From: Clostridiales bacterium
Lineage (GTDB): Bacteria; Bacillota; Clostridia; UBA1381
Length of the DNA: 12,315 nucleotides
Direction of reading: 5' to 3'
NCBI GenBank assembly: GCA_003453455.1
Contig: DMLG01000145.1
Location: 1-12,315 of the forward strand
In this document: positions 1-7,918 of the stretch, piece after piece
Layout of the letters: every line of letters begins with the position of its first letter
How positions within the stretch are numbered: position 1 is the first letter of the stretch
Program-made: the position numbers and the translations under genes
The notes under the pieces: generated by a model
Told to the model about the DNA's origin: nothing
The model's database searches: none
The model's input: the letters and a program-made list of their open reading frames with translations, nothing else

Positions 1-2419
1 CCTCCGTATCTTCTGTCGTTTCCTCATATTCCTCTTGCACAAAGTTCTCAGGCTCATAGGAACCGCCGCCCATTGCCGCCTGTATTCTGTTTAAATACAC
101 ATCTCTCGGCTTTGAGCCGTTAGGTCCGCTAATTAGACCTCTTGTTTCCATCTGGTCGATAATTCTTCCTGCTCTTGCATAGCCAACCTTCATTTTACGC
201 TGTATCATAGCCGTTGAAATCTGCCCAAGCTCTGCGGCAATCTCTATTGCCTGCGGCAAAAGCTCGTCCGCATCCTCGCCTTCATCTTCATCAGTTACGC
301 CTGCATCGCCTGATGCCATTCTCTCAATGTGTTCCGCCAAATCCTCGGCATAATTTGTTTCTTCTGTATTTTCCTTTAAAAAGTCAACAATAGCTTCTAT
401 TTCCTCATCAGAAACATAAGCGCCTTGAACACGCACCGGATTAGGCATACCGGTAGGATGATAAAGCATATCGCCTTTTCCCAAAAGCTTTTCTGCACCG
501 ACTTTATCCAAAATCGTACGCGAATCTGTACCGCTTGATACAGCCAACGCTATTCTGCTTGGTATATTCGCCTTAATAAGTCCCGTAATAACATCTACTG
601 ACGGGCGCTGAGTTGCGATAATAAGGTGTATGCCTGCGGCTCTTGCAAGCTGTGCCAAACGGCATATATAATCCTCAACCTCTTTTGCCGCAACCATCAT
701 AAGGTCCGCAAGCTCATCAATTATGATGACTATTTGAGGCATTTTCTCGCCCTCTGTTTTTTCAATATGTTCATTATAGCCGCTAATATTTCGTGCGCCT
801 GTTTCAGCAAAAAGCGCATAGCGACGCATCATTTCTCCAACCGCCCAGTTAAGTGCACCTGCTGCTTTTTTCGGGTCAGTTACAACCGGTATTAAAAGAT
901 GCGGTATGCCGTTATATATTCCAAGCTCCACAACCTTTGGGTCAATCATAATCATTTTTACTTCATCAGGGCGTGCCTTATACAAAATACTTACTATAAT
1001 GGTATTTAAACATACCGATTTTCCTGAGCCGGTTGCCCCCGCAATTAAAACATGCGGAAATTTGGCAACATCTCCAATAATCACATTGCCGCCGATATCC
1101 TTACCAAATGCCGCCGAAAGCCTTGATTTTGCATTTTTAAAGTTTGTGCTCTCAATAAGTTCTCGCACCGATACAGTACCTACGGTATTATTAGGGATTT
1201 CTATTCCGACTGCTGCTTTTCCGGGAACTGCCGCTACCAAAACGGTAGGCACGGCAAGATTTAGCGCAATATCCTCTGAAAGACTTGTTATTTTTGCAAG
1301 CTTAACGCCTGTTGACGGCTGGATTTCATAACGCGTAACAGTCGGCCCTTGCGTTACCTGCAAAAGCTTTGCTTCAACGCCGAAATCCTTTAATACCGTC
1401 ATAAGTTTGCTCGCCGTTTCATACATTTCACGGCGTTTATCCTGCGATACCGCAGGCACTTCGTTAAGTATTGAAATTGGCGGAAAAACATAGTTTTCAA
1501 ACGGTTTTTCAATAGATTTTTCTATCTCGCCCTTTACCTCTTCCTTTTCTTCATCAGTTGCCGTTTCCGCTTTTTTAGGTTTTTCTTCGGCCTTCTTTTT
1601 CTGTTCCTCTAACTTTTCCTTAACACCGTCAGTCTGCGGAAGCTGGGCTGCTATACCCTCTAAAAATTCCAAATCTATCTCTGGTTTTTCCTCTTGCTTT
1701 TCAGGCTTTTCCGGAGCTTTTTTATCCTCTTTTACATCAATTGGCATATTTATACTCTTTTCTTCATCCATTTCCTCTGATTTTTCAGGCTTTATGGCTT
1801 TGAGCATATCTAAAAGGTCTGCAAAAGAGAAATTGAACACCGCAAAAAGTGCTGTTGCAAATGCCGCAAGCACAACAATCAGCGCTGCTGTTTTTCCGAT
1901 TAACTTTGAAAGCGTAATAGCAACAAATCCACCTAATACTCCGCCACCTAAGCCATCGTTTATTCCATACCCCCAAAGACTTGCAATGTGCGGATACTCT
2001 CCTTTATAGAAAAGCATTATAAGTGCGCCTGTCAAGACTATTTCCAAAAGGATAAGACAAATTTTTCCAACCAGCTTATTTGTTCTTCTTACCTTAAAAA
2101 TGTATATACCAAGTCCAAAAAGTGCAGGCGGAAGGATATATGCGCTTGTAGAAAAAAGTCCTAAAAGGCAATTATGTATAGCCGCACCTACTGTACCTAT
2201 TTTCTCTGTCGATGAGCCGTATGTAAATATTCCTATAAGCACAGAAACAACAAGTGTTAAAAGACCTGCGGATATATATGAGCGGCTTTTTTTAGGAGGC
2301 TGCTCTTTATTAGTATTACGCTTTAAATCAGCAGGCTTCTGAGATCTTTTCCTGCTTTGCGGTTTGCCTGTATTTGACGGTCTAACACTCTTCTTAGGTG
2401 CTTTTGTCTTACTTGCCAT
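1..2419 (-). CDS. ftsK: DNA translocase FtsK/SpoIIIE, 3' end cut by window edge
   Basis: Membrane-anchored, hexameric ATP-driven DNA pump that moves chromosomal DNA through the division or sporulation septum. The reading frame is open from an ATG at 2419 to the left edge (806 residues, no stop seen). It starts with a basic tail (residues 1-47), then several membrane segments between about 48 and 195. A charged Lys/Glu-rich linker follows to about 340, then the RecA-like motor. Walker A is GATGSGKS with Lys467; Walker B is IIIDELADL with Asp568 and Glu569. The C-terminal winged-helix gamma domain (KOPS/SRS-reading) lies at about 718-775, with motif VGYARAGRIIDQM. An acidic tail follows, so only a few residues are probably missing; B. 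subtilis SpoIIIE is about 787 residues. AAAGGAA at 2432-2438 is a fair ribosome binding site. It is divergent from the wal operon. Sequence alone cannot say whether it acts in vegetative division (FtsK), sporulation (SpoIIIE) or both. The family call is very safe. Confidence 0.96.
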   Translation of the reverse strand, partial: MASKTKAPKKSVRPSNTGKPQSRKRSQKPADLKRNTNKEQPPKKSRSYISAGLLTLVVSVLIGIFTYGSSTEKIGTVGAAIHNCLLGLFSTSAYILPPALFGLGIYIFKVRRTNKLVGKICLILLEIVLTGALIMLFYKGEYPHIASLWGYGINDGLGGGVLGGFVAITLSKLIGKTAALIVVLAAFATALFAVFNFSFADLLDMLKAIKPEKSEEMDEEKSINMPIDVKEDKKAPEKPEKQEEKPEIDLEFLEGIAAQLPQTDGVKEKLEEQKKKAEEKPKKAETATDEEKEEVKGEIEKSIEKPFENYVFPPISILNEVPAVSQDKRREMYETASKLMTVLKDFGVEAKLLQVTQGPTVTRYEIQPSTGVKLAKITSLSEDIALNLAVPTVLVAAVPGKAAVGIEIPNNTVGTVSVRELIESTNFKNAKSRLSAAFGKDIGGNVIIGDVAKFPHVLIAGATGSGKSVCLNTIIVSILYKARPDEVKMIMIDPKVVELGIYNGIPHLLIPVVTDPKKAAGALNWAVGEMMRRYALFAETGARNISGYNEHIEKTEGEKMPQIVIIIDELADLMMVAAKEVEDYICRLAQLARAAGIHLIIATQRPSVDVITGLIKANIPSRIALAVSSGTDSRTILDKVGAEKLLGKGDMLYHPTGMPNPVRVQGAYVSDEEIEAIVDFLKENTEETNYAEDLAEHIERMASGDAGVTDEDEGEDADELLPQAIEIAAELGQISTAMIQRKMKVGYARAGRIIDQMETRGLISGPNGSKPRDVYLNRIQAAMGGGSYEPENFVQEEYEETTEDTE

Positions 2420-2487
2420 TTTATATAATCATTCCTTTCTTTTTTAAAAGAAAACACATAAGGTCAAAACAATCCATACTATCTGTG

Positions 2488-2496
2488 ATTATATCA
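2488..2496 (-). promoter_or_regulatory. Extended -10 promoter of ftsK/spoIIIE inside a 15-bp palindrome
   Basis: On the minus strand TGA-TATAAT (2496-2488) is a perfect extended -10 element, about 70 bases upstream of the ftsK start. No good -35 hexamer lies 16-18 bp upstream, which is common for TGn-type promoters. The -10 sits inside the perfect palindrome TGTGATTATATCACA at 2484-2498, which could be a repressor or activator site. The promoter call rests on motif and position only. Confidence 0.55.
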
Positions 2497-2627
2497 CACT
2501 TACCCTCACAAAGTCCATATTTTTCTGAAAAAAGTTTCCACTTTGAGGTATTTTTCCGATATTTTAAATAAAAGCGCCAAATTTGGCGAAAAAATGTTTA
2601 TTTTTGAAAATATTTTTTAAAATAGTA

Positions 2628-2656
2628 TTGAAGAATTGCACAAAATCTGTTAAAAT
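2628..2656 (+). promoter_or_regulatory. Sigma-A promoter of the wal operon
   Basis: TTGAAG (2628-2633), a 17-bp spacer and TAAAAT (2651-2656), with TGT directly before the -10, give an extended -10 sigma-A promoter. The predicted start site is about 45 bases ahead of the walR start codon. An A/T-rich stretch at about 2590-2625 could act as an UP element. No WalR-type direct repeat was found here, so the first promoter of the operon looks constitutive. Confidence 0.6.
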
Positions 2657-2709
2657 ATAGAAGAGTGTTTTTACTGTTTTGAATAAAAAATAGGAGGGAT
2701 AACCCGAAT

Positions 2710-3411
2710 ATGAACGAAAAATGCGTTTTAATAGTTGAAGATGAACAGGCAATAATAGATATTTTAAAATTTAATTTTACAAAGGAAGGCTACCGTGTAG
2801 TTGAGGCAATGGACGGCGAAACAGGGCTTAATCTTGCGCTTTCGGAAAATCCCGACCTTATACTGCTTGATGTTATGCTTCCCAAAATGGACGGTTTTGA
2901 GGTGTGTAAAAAGGTGCGTGAAAAATCTTCTGTGCCGATAATTATGCTTACAGCACGCGAGGAAGAGGTTGACAAGGTTTTGGGTTTGGAGCTTGGCGCT
3001 GATGATTATATGACAAAGCCTTTTTCCATACGCGAGCTGACCGCAAGGGTAAAAGCGAACCTGCGCCGCACATCAATCGACCGCGAGCAATCATCAAATT
3101 CAAACGCTGAAACCATTTCATCCGGCGAGCTTTTGATAAACCTTGAAAGATACGAGGTTTCAAAACGCGGAAAGGTAATTGATATAACTCTTCGTGAATT
3201 TGAGCTTTTAAAGTTTCTGGCAAAGCAGCCTGAAAAGATTTTTTCAAGGGAAAACCTTTTGGAAAATGTTTGGGGATATGAATACTACGGCGATGTCAGA
3301 ACTGTTGATGTTACTGTAAGGCGTCTCCGCGAAAAAATCGAGGACGACCCCGGTATGCCAAGATATATAATAACCAAACGCGGAGTGGGATACTACTTTA
3401 ATAAGGCGTGA
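2710..3411 (+). CDS. walR: WalR (YycF) response regulator of the OmpR/PhoB family
   Basis: DNA-binding response regulator of the essential cell-wall-homeostasis two-component system; it is phosphorylated by WalK, the next gene. At 233 residues it matches WalR length (about 235). The receiver domain (about 4-118) has the acidic pocket Glu10/Asp11, phospho-acceptor Asp54, Thr81 and Lys103 in DDYMTKPF. The winged-helix DNA-binding domain (about 133-230) contains WGYEYYGDVRTVDVTVRR and ends GVGYYF, very close to the WalR/PhoP subgroup as I remember it. AGGAGG at 2692-2697 is the ribosome binding site, with 12 bases to the ATG. The gene lies 4 bases before walK. PhoP is the main alternative, but the YycH/YycI-like genes downstream favour WalR. 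The product should recognise TGTWAH-N5-TGTWAH direct repeats, three of which occur in this window. Confidence 0.93.
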   Translation: MNEKCVLIVEDEQAIIDILKFNFTKEGYRVVEAMDGETGLNLALSENPDLILLDVMLPKMDGFEVCKKVREKSSVPIIMLTAREEEVDKVLGLELGADDYMTKPFSIRELTARVKANLRRTSIDREQSSNSNAETISSGELLINLERYEVSKRGKVIDITLREFELLKFLAKQPEKIFSRENLLENVWGYEYYGDVRTVDVTVRRLREKIEDDPGMPRYIITKRGVGYYFNKA

Positions 3412-3415
3412 TGCA

Positions 3416-5158
3416 ATGTTTAAAAGTATTCAGACAAAAATTGTAACAATTTTTATATTGGTAATTCTATCAGTTGTGACGGTAATCGGCACTTTTATGA
3501 CGACGAATATCGTCAGACTTTACAATGATGAATTTTCCGTTATGATGGAGCAGGTTTTTACGCCTGCTCTTGTTTCCGAGCTTGAAAAAAGCGCAAGTTC
3601 GGGAGGCAGCAACGGTGTATGGGATATCGTAAGCTCATATATAGGCCCCCTTGGTATAGATACTTACAGATTTTACAGTATTTTAGACGCTGAAACCGGA
3701 GATGTTCTTCTTACTTCCGATGAAACAAAAAGTGCCGATGTCGAAAAAAGCGATAATTTAATTCTCGCTATGACGGGAAAGGTCGGAAACAGCGTCAATA
3801 CCCAGAAAAGCTATATGGATTACGCACTCCCCATAGGCGACAAGTATATCGTTTATGTAAAGGATACAAAGGACGAAATCAACTCAATAACGCAAAATGT
3901 TCTTTTTATACTGGTTGAGGCACTTTTGTTTTCAGTTCTTATATCGATACTCCTCGGCTACTTTTTCGGCAGGACTATTACAAAGCCTATCCGCGACCTG
4001 ACAAAAAGCACGGAACATATTGCAGAGGGGAAATTTGACATTGTAAGCACAATAAAATCTGATGATGAAATAGGAATTCTTTCCGATACCTTTAACTATA
4101 TGTCGTCAGCTCTGCAACATACGGTAAATGAGGTTAATTCCGAAAAAAACAAGGTGGAAACAATACTTCAAAATATGACAGACGGAATTCTTGCCTTTAA
4201 TCTTTCAGGAAGGCTTATTCATATAAATCCAGAAGCAAAACGACTTATCGGCAGAACTTTTTATGACGATTTGCAATTTGACGCCTTCTTTAAAGAAGTA
4301 GGCGCAGATATTTCAATGGGAAATATCATATACATTAAAGATAACAAGAAAAACGAGCGTGAGGCTGTGATTGGCGGAAGGGTTATCCGCTTTACCTTTG
4401 CACCATTTAATCTTGAAAACAGGATAAGCGGAATTATAGTTGTTGTTCACGATATTACAAATCAGCAAAAACTTGAAAATGCGCGCCGTGAATTTGTGGC
4501 GAATGTTTCCCACGAACTTCGCACACCGCTTACAACAGTAAAATCCTATGCAGAAACGCTTATGGATATGGATATAGATGACAAGGAAATGCAAAATCAT
4601 TTTTTGAACACTATTGCGCATGAAGCCGACCGCATGACAAGAATTGTAAAAGACCTTTTAACTCTGTCACGGCTTGACGAGGGGCAGTATCAGCTAAAAC
4701 CTTTTGAGCGCGTGAATTTATCGCATTTGGTGTCCGAAATTGTCGAGAAAATGTTTTTTGCGGCAAAGGAAAAGCATCAGGAGATTACACTTTCCGCAAA
4801 GAAAACACCTATTTATGCTATGACCGACCGCGATAAGTTGGAGCAGGTTATAATAAACATCATTTCAAATGCCGTCAAATACACGCCCGAAAACGGAAAA
4901 ATAGAGGTGTCCTGTGAAAAAGTATATAAGGACGCATATATAAAGGTGCGTGACAACGGAATAGGAATCCCGGCGGAAAATCTGCCGAGAATATTTGAGC
5001 GTTTTTACCGAGTTGACAATGCACGCTCCCGTGAAACCGGCGGAACAGGTCTCGGTCTTGCAATAGCAAAACAGATTATGACCCAACTTGGCGGAAATAT
5101 TATAATAAATAGCACCTACGGTGAGGGTACGGAGGTAATAGTTTCCGTTCCACTTTAA
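3416..5158 (+). CDS. walK: WalK (YycG) sensor histidine kinase
   Basis: Membrane histidine kinase paired with WalR. Its 580 residues follow the full WalK layout: TM1 (about 8-30), an extracytoplasmic sensor loop (about 31-158, probably Cache-like), TM2 (about 161-183), HAMP (about 184-236), PAS (about 245-345), HisKA and the ATPase domain. The H box is FVANVSHELRTPL with phospho-acceptor His366. The N box has Asn485 (NIISNAVKYTPENG), the G1 box has Asp513 (DNGIGIP), the F box is FERFYR, and the G2 box is GGTGLGLAIAK. AAGG at 3403-3406 inside the walR 3' end is the ribosome binding site, so translation is coupled. From memory of S. aureus WalK, its PAS zinc site uses an HxxD motif and an HDVTE motif. 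Here these read NMTD (Asn253, Asp256) and HDITN (His345, Asn349), so two of four ligands differ. PhoR/ResE-type kinases share the architecture; gene order supports WalK. Confidence 0.93.
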   Translation: MFKSIQTKIVTIFILVILSVVTVIGTFMTTNIVRLYNDEFSVMMEQVFTPALVSELEKSASSGGSNGVWDIVSSYIGPLGIDTYRFYSILDAETGDVLLTSDETKSADVEKSDNLILAMTGKVGNSVNTQKSYMDYALPIGDKYIVYVKDTKDEINSITQNVLFILVEALLFSVLISILLGYFFGRTITKPIRDLTKSTEHIAEGKFDIVSTIKSDDEIGILSDTFNYMSSALQHTVNEVNSEKNKVETILQNMTDGILAFNLSGRLIHINPEAKRLIGRTFYDDLQFDAFFKEVGADISMGNIIYIKDNKKNEREAVIGGRVIRFTFAPFNLENRISGIIVVVHDITNQQKLENARREFVANVSHELRTPLTTVKSYAETLMDMDIDDKEMQNHFLNTIAHEADRMTRIVKDLLTLSRLDEGQYQLKPFERVNLSHLVSEIVEKMFFAAKEKHQEITLSAKKTPIYAMTDRDKLEQVIINIISNAVKYTPENGKIEVSCEKVYKDAYIKVRDNGIGIPAENLPRIFERFYRVDNARSRETGGTGLGLAIAKQIMTQLGGNIIINSTYGEGTEVIVSVPL

Positions 5159-5181
5159 ATGTTATATGCTTTTAATAGCAG

Positions 5182-5214
5182 TGTAACATCTTTGTAATAA
5201 CCTTGTGCTATAAT
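5182..5214 (+). promoter_or_regulatory. Predicted WalR-activated internal promoter
   Basis: TGTAAC (5182-5187), 5 bp, then TGTAAT (5193-5198) is a perfect match to the published WalR box TGTWAH-N5-TGTWAH. Ten bp further lies TATAAT (5209-5214), preceded by TGC, an extended -10. There is no -35 hexamer at the expected place; the box occupies it, as in PhoB/PhoP-family activated promoters. A further partial half-site starts at 5204 and TGTAAA at 5214, extending the roughly 11-bp phase. It lies in the 96-base gap between walK and the next gene, so it should feed that gene and yycHI. Binding by WalR is inferred. Confidence 0.7.
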
Positions 5215-5254
5215 GTAAATACCTAAAATATAAGATTATGAAAGGATGTTGAGT

Positions 5255-5707
5255 ATGAAGAAAAAGTTTATCTCCCTGCTTCTTGCATTATTGGTGGTGT
5301 TTTCCGCACAATATGCCTCTTTTGCAGCGTATGAAACTTCAATTCCGCTGTCGGCACAGGGGAATTCAACGAGCCTTATTTACATAAAGCGCCCCCGTTC
5401 ACTTTCAGGCTCAACCTCCGATAAAACATATACCATTTCTGCAACAGGATTACAATACACTAAGGTTCGCGTTTACAGAAAAACGCAGGATAACGAATGC
5501 GAGCTTATTAAGTCGGAGAAGCAAATAGGCGCGTCAGGTCTTTTCAGCACAGTGGTAGAGCTTCCCGAAAGCAATAACACATTTGTTATTTATGCGGAAA
5601 ACGGTGCGTCTTCACAGGTTGTTAAAATACAGATTTCAAAGGTGAAAAAGAGTACCGTGGATAAGCTTAAAAGCGTTACTGTAAATGTTCTTAACTTTCT
5701 TAAATAA
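5255..5707 (+). CDS. Small secreted protein of unknown function within the wal operon
   Basis: I do not recognise a family. The product is 150 residues, with a clear Sec signal peptide: MKKK, a hydrophobic core at about 5-19, and likely cleavage after Ala24 in SFA-AYE. The mature part is short, Ser/Thr-rich and predicted beta-rich, possibly Ig-like (segments around TYTISATG, KVRVYRK and NTFVIYAENG). It ends in a Lys-rich amphipathic stretch (about 130-150). It has no lipobox, sortase signal or membrane anchor. I chose ATG 5255 because AAAGGATG at 5241-5248 is then a ribosome binding site at normal spacing. The in-frame ATG at 5246 overlaps that site. It lies between walK and the yycH-like gene and directly behind a predicted WalR-driven promoter; its stop codon precedes the yycH-like start by 11 bases. 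A role outside the membrane linked to Wal signalling is inference. Confidence 0.85.
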   Translation: MKKKFISLLLALLVVFSAQYASFAAYETSIPLSAQGNSTSLIYIKRPRSLSGSTSDKTYTISATGLQYTKVRVYRKTQDNECELIKSEKQIGASGLFSTVVELPESNNTFVIYAENGASSQVVKIQISKVKKSTVDKLKSVTVNVLNFLK

Positions 5708-5718
5708 TGAGGTTGGCT

Positions 5719-7044
5719 ATGAAAAAAGAGAGAATTAAGAGTATCATTTTGATTATGCTCATAATTACAAATCTTGTGTTAGCCGAAAAAATACTTGTAA
5801 ACGAAAAATTATGGCTTTCCGGCTATAATTTTTTTGTTAGCACAAGAAATAAACGGAAAAAGAATATTGTTTCGGTAACCGAAAGCCTTTCCTTGCCGGA
5901 AAAGATTGTAGTAAATACAGGCTATCAGTCAAGCCGCTTTATCTACACGCGTGCAGATGAAAATTTTGTTCCGATAAACAACGCTGCCGCAGAAGTTATA
6001 AAAGCAGCTTTTGGTGACTATAAATCCGCTTTGGAAATAACTGCGGAGGATTGGTATGCAGCACTCACCTCAAAATCGGTGTACCTTAGCTATTCCGCGT
6101 CCTTTTCACCCTCTTTATACTCATCATTTTTAGGCATTTCTGAGCCTGAACTTCCCATTTTGGAATTTTCCGATATAGTTATCGCCGAGAACGGGACCGT
6201 ATATTTAGGCGGTGATAATGAGTTTTGCAAAGTCCCCGTTTCATCATCGCTTATAAGTCCCATAATCCAGACTGCACTTTCAGAGCATTCTGATGAGGAA
6301 TCGGTTATCAACTATTCCTTCGACTTAAATTTTGACCAGAATTCAGGAGCTGAAAGCACGGTTTTATCACCTATGATTTTGATTTACTCAGAGCCTGTCA
6401 CGGCGCCTTATATAACACCTCAAAACCTTGCCGTAAAGGATGGGAATATAAACGAAAAAGCATTTTCGGATGCACTTCCGATTTTCGGAGTAAACCAAAA
6501 CTCTGCAAGGAGCTACACCGAGGCCGACGGAACTTTGGTATATGTTGAAAATAACGGGATTTTAAAAATAACTCCAAACGGAATACTTACCTTTACTGCC
6601 CGAGGAAACGGAATCAGGCTTTCAAGCGGCTTTATTCCCTCAAAAATTGCATCTTTCATTGACACAGTAAATAGCAAAATGGGGATTGATGCTGATATCT
6701 GCCTGTCATTTGCGAGAATGGCAGATGACACCGCACACTTTGAATTCAATTATATGGTGGAGGGTTATCCCGTAAAGTATAAGGACATAAGCGCCATCTC
6801 GGCAACTGTGGCAAACGGCTATCTTACAGAGTATTCGCAAGTTTTAAGGAATTTTGGCATAACCGACGAAATCAGTGTTTCGCCCGATTTCATAAATGCC
6901 CTTGACGATGTAATTTCAGCATATCACGGTTCTATGCAGGAAATGCGCATAACAAAAATGTATCCTGCTTTTTGCGATGACCTAAAAGCACCAAAAGTGG
7001 GTATAGATTGGAATATTGATGTTGATAATGTTCTTGCAGAATAA
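5719..7044 (+). CDS. yycH: YycH-like regulator of WalK
   Basis: Single-pass membrane protein with a large extracytoplasmic domain. In Bacilli, YycH and YycI bind the WalK transmembrane region and tune its activity. The product is 441 residues (B. subtilis YycH is about 455). It begins MKKERIKSIILIML with one membrane segment (about 8-22) and no cleavage motif, then a long secreted part with the mixed alpha/beta character of YycH. Sequence similarity is weak by eye. The call rests on the N-terminus, length, topology and position between walK and the yycI-like gene. I chose ATG 5719 because TGAGG at 5708-5712 is then 6 bases upstream. ATG 5707, which overlaps the previous stop codon, has no good binding site. 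It is likely co-transcribed from both the walR promoter and the internal WalR-box promoter. Confidence 0.78.
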   Translation: MKKERIKSIILIMLIITNLVLAEKILVNEKLWLSGYNFFVSTRNKRKKNIVSVTESLSLPEKIVVNTGYQSSRFIYTRADENFVPINNAAAEVIKAAFGDYKSALEITAEDWYAALTSKSVYLSYSASFSPSLYSSFLGISEPELPILEFSDIVIAENGTVYLGGDNEFCKVPVSSSLISPIIQTALSEHSDEESVINYSFDLNFDQNSGAESTVLSPMILIYSEPVTAPYITPQNLAVKDGNINEKAFSDALPIFGVNQNSARSYTEADGTLVYVENNGILKITPNGILTFTARGNGIRLSSGFIPSKIASFIDTVNSKMGIDADICLSFARMADDTAHFEFNYMVEGYPVKYKDISAISATVANGYLTEYSQVLRNFGITDEISVSPDFINALDDVISAYHGSMQEMRITKMYPAFCDDLKAPKVGIDWNIDVDNVLAE

Positions 7045-7062
7045 TAATAGGAGTGTGATTTT

Positions 7063-7881
7063 ATGAATTGGGGCAGAATTAAAACCATTCTTATAATACT
7101 GTTTTTATTTACAGATATTTTTTTAGCATTCAGTATTTTTACATCTCGGCAAAAAGAAACCGAAATATCCCCCGAAGTACTCAGTGCAACGGTAAAAATT
7201 CTTGAAGAACACGGTATTTTAATTGATAAATCTGCAATCCCTTCCAAAATCTCGCACGCCTCAGTTTTGCAGGCAGACAATGTAATTTCAGATTATTCGG
7301 AATTTGCGCATCTACTGCTTGGCGACGGTTTTTCAGAGGAAGATAAAAACACTTTCATTGCAAAAGATATGCATCTATCATTTCAGGGCGATAAATTCCG
7401 CTTTGAAAACCTTTCAGCCCCAGACATCTCCGAGAATTTTACATTAAATGAGGCGCAAAAATCAGCATTTTCATATCTTAAAGGTCTTGGATTTGATGTT
7501 TCAAGTGCAAAAGTTGTTTCCTCTGATTCGTACGGCGGATTGTTCCGTATAAAAATCCGTGATTATGCAGAAAATATGCCGATTTATTCGTCAGAAACCG
7601 ACATTTCTATTTCAAAAAACGGAGTTCATTCCCTTTTGGGCAGTTGGTTTAACCGCAGAGTTAACAATAATCCTGATAACAAGTTAAAAAGTCCTGCAAG
7701 CATATTGGTGGATTTTGCGTCAACATATGAAGGTGCTGATAGCCAAATAAAATCGACAGAGCTTGGATACAGCGTTCTTGACAGCGCAACATATCACAAA
7801 TCCGCATCTTTAATACCTGTAACAAAAATACAGCTTGGCAGCGGAACCGAATACTTTATAGATTCGCGGCAGATAGAGTAA
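7063..7881 (+). CDS. yycI: YycI-like regulator of WalK
   Basis: Membrane-anchored partner of YycH that modulates WalK. The product is 272 residues (B. subtilis YycI is about 280). The N-terminus MNWGRIKTILIILFLFTDIF closely follows the YycI pattern (a D/N-W-x-R-x-K-T start, then a single membrane segment ending near Asp18-Phe26). The extracytoplasmic region of about 240 residues ends IQLGSGTEYFIDSRQIE, the kind of PepSY-like closing strand seen in YycI/YycH proteins. TAGGAG at 7048-7053, 9 bases before the ATG, is a strong ribosome binding site. It starts 18 bases after the yycH-like stop. It is the last gene of the operon: a strong terminator follows within a few bases, so yycJ/walJ and htrA, usual neighbours in Bacilli, are not here. 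Confidence 0.85.
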   Translation: MNWGRIKTILIILFLFTDIFLAFSIFTSRQKETEISPEVLSATVKILEEHGILIDKSAIPSKISHASVLQADNVISDYSEFAHLLLGDGFSEEDKNTFIAKDMHLSFQGDKFRFENLSAPDISENFTLNEAQKSAFSYLKGLGFDVSSAKVVSSDSYGGLFRIKIRDYAENMPIYSSETDISISKNGVHSLLGSWFNRRVNNNPDNKLKSPASILVDFASTYEGADSQIKSTELGYSVLDSATYHKSASLIPVTKIQLGSGTEYFIDSRQIE

Positions 7882-7884
7882 TAT

Positions 7885-7918
7885 AAAACACCTGATTTTA
7901 TAAATCAGGTGTTTTTTT
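7885..7918 (+). terminator. Terminator of the wal operon, overlapping the trmB 3' end
   Basis: A 14-bp perfect stem (AAAACACCTGATTT at 7885-7898 with its complement at 7902-7915) has a 3-base loop and a run of seven T (7912-7918). It starts 4 bases after the yycI stop. The right arm contains the last codons and the TGA (7907-7905) of trmB on the other strand. It could also stop minus-strand transcription, but the T-run on that side is weaker. Confidence 0.9.

Noticed and set aside
906..1331. Plus-strand open frame of 141 codons
   Set aside because: It lies wholly opposite the motor domain of ftsK/spoIIIE, has no ribosome binding site, and its residues look like an antisense reading.
2948..3247. 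Minus-strand open frame of 99 codons inside walR
   Set aside because: It is the shadow of a strongly conserved response regulator and lacks upstream signals.
4313..4621. Minus-strand open frame of 102 codons inside walK
   Set aside because: It is antisense to the PAS/HisKA region, which carries clear motifs, and has no start signal.
5159..5181. Terminator between walK and the secreted protein gene
   Set aside because: Only a 3-bp GCT/AGC stem can form and there is no T-run; the operon probably reads through.
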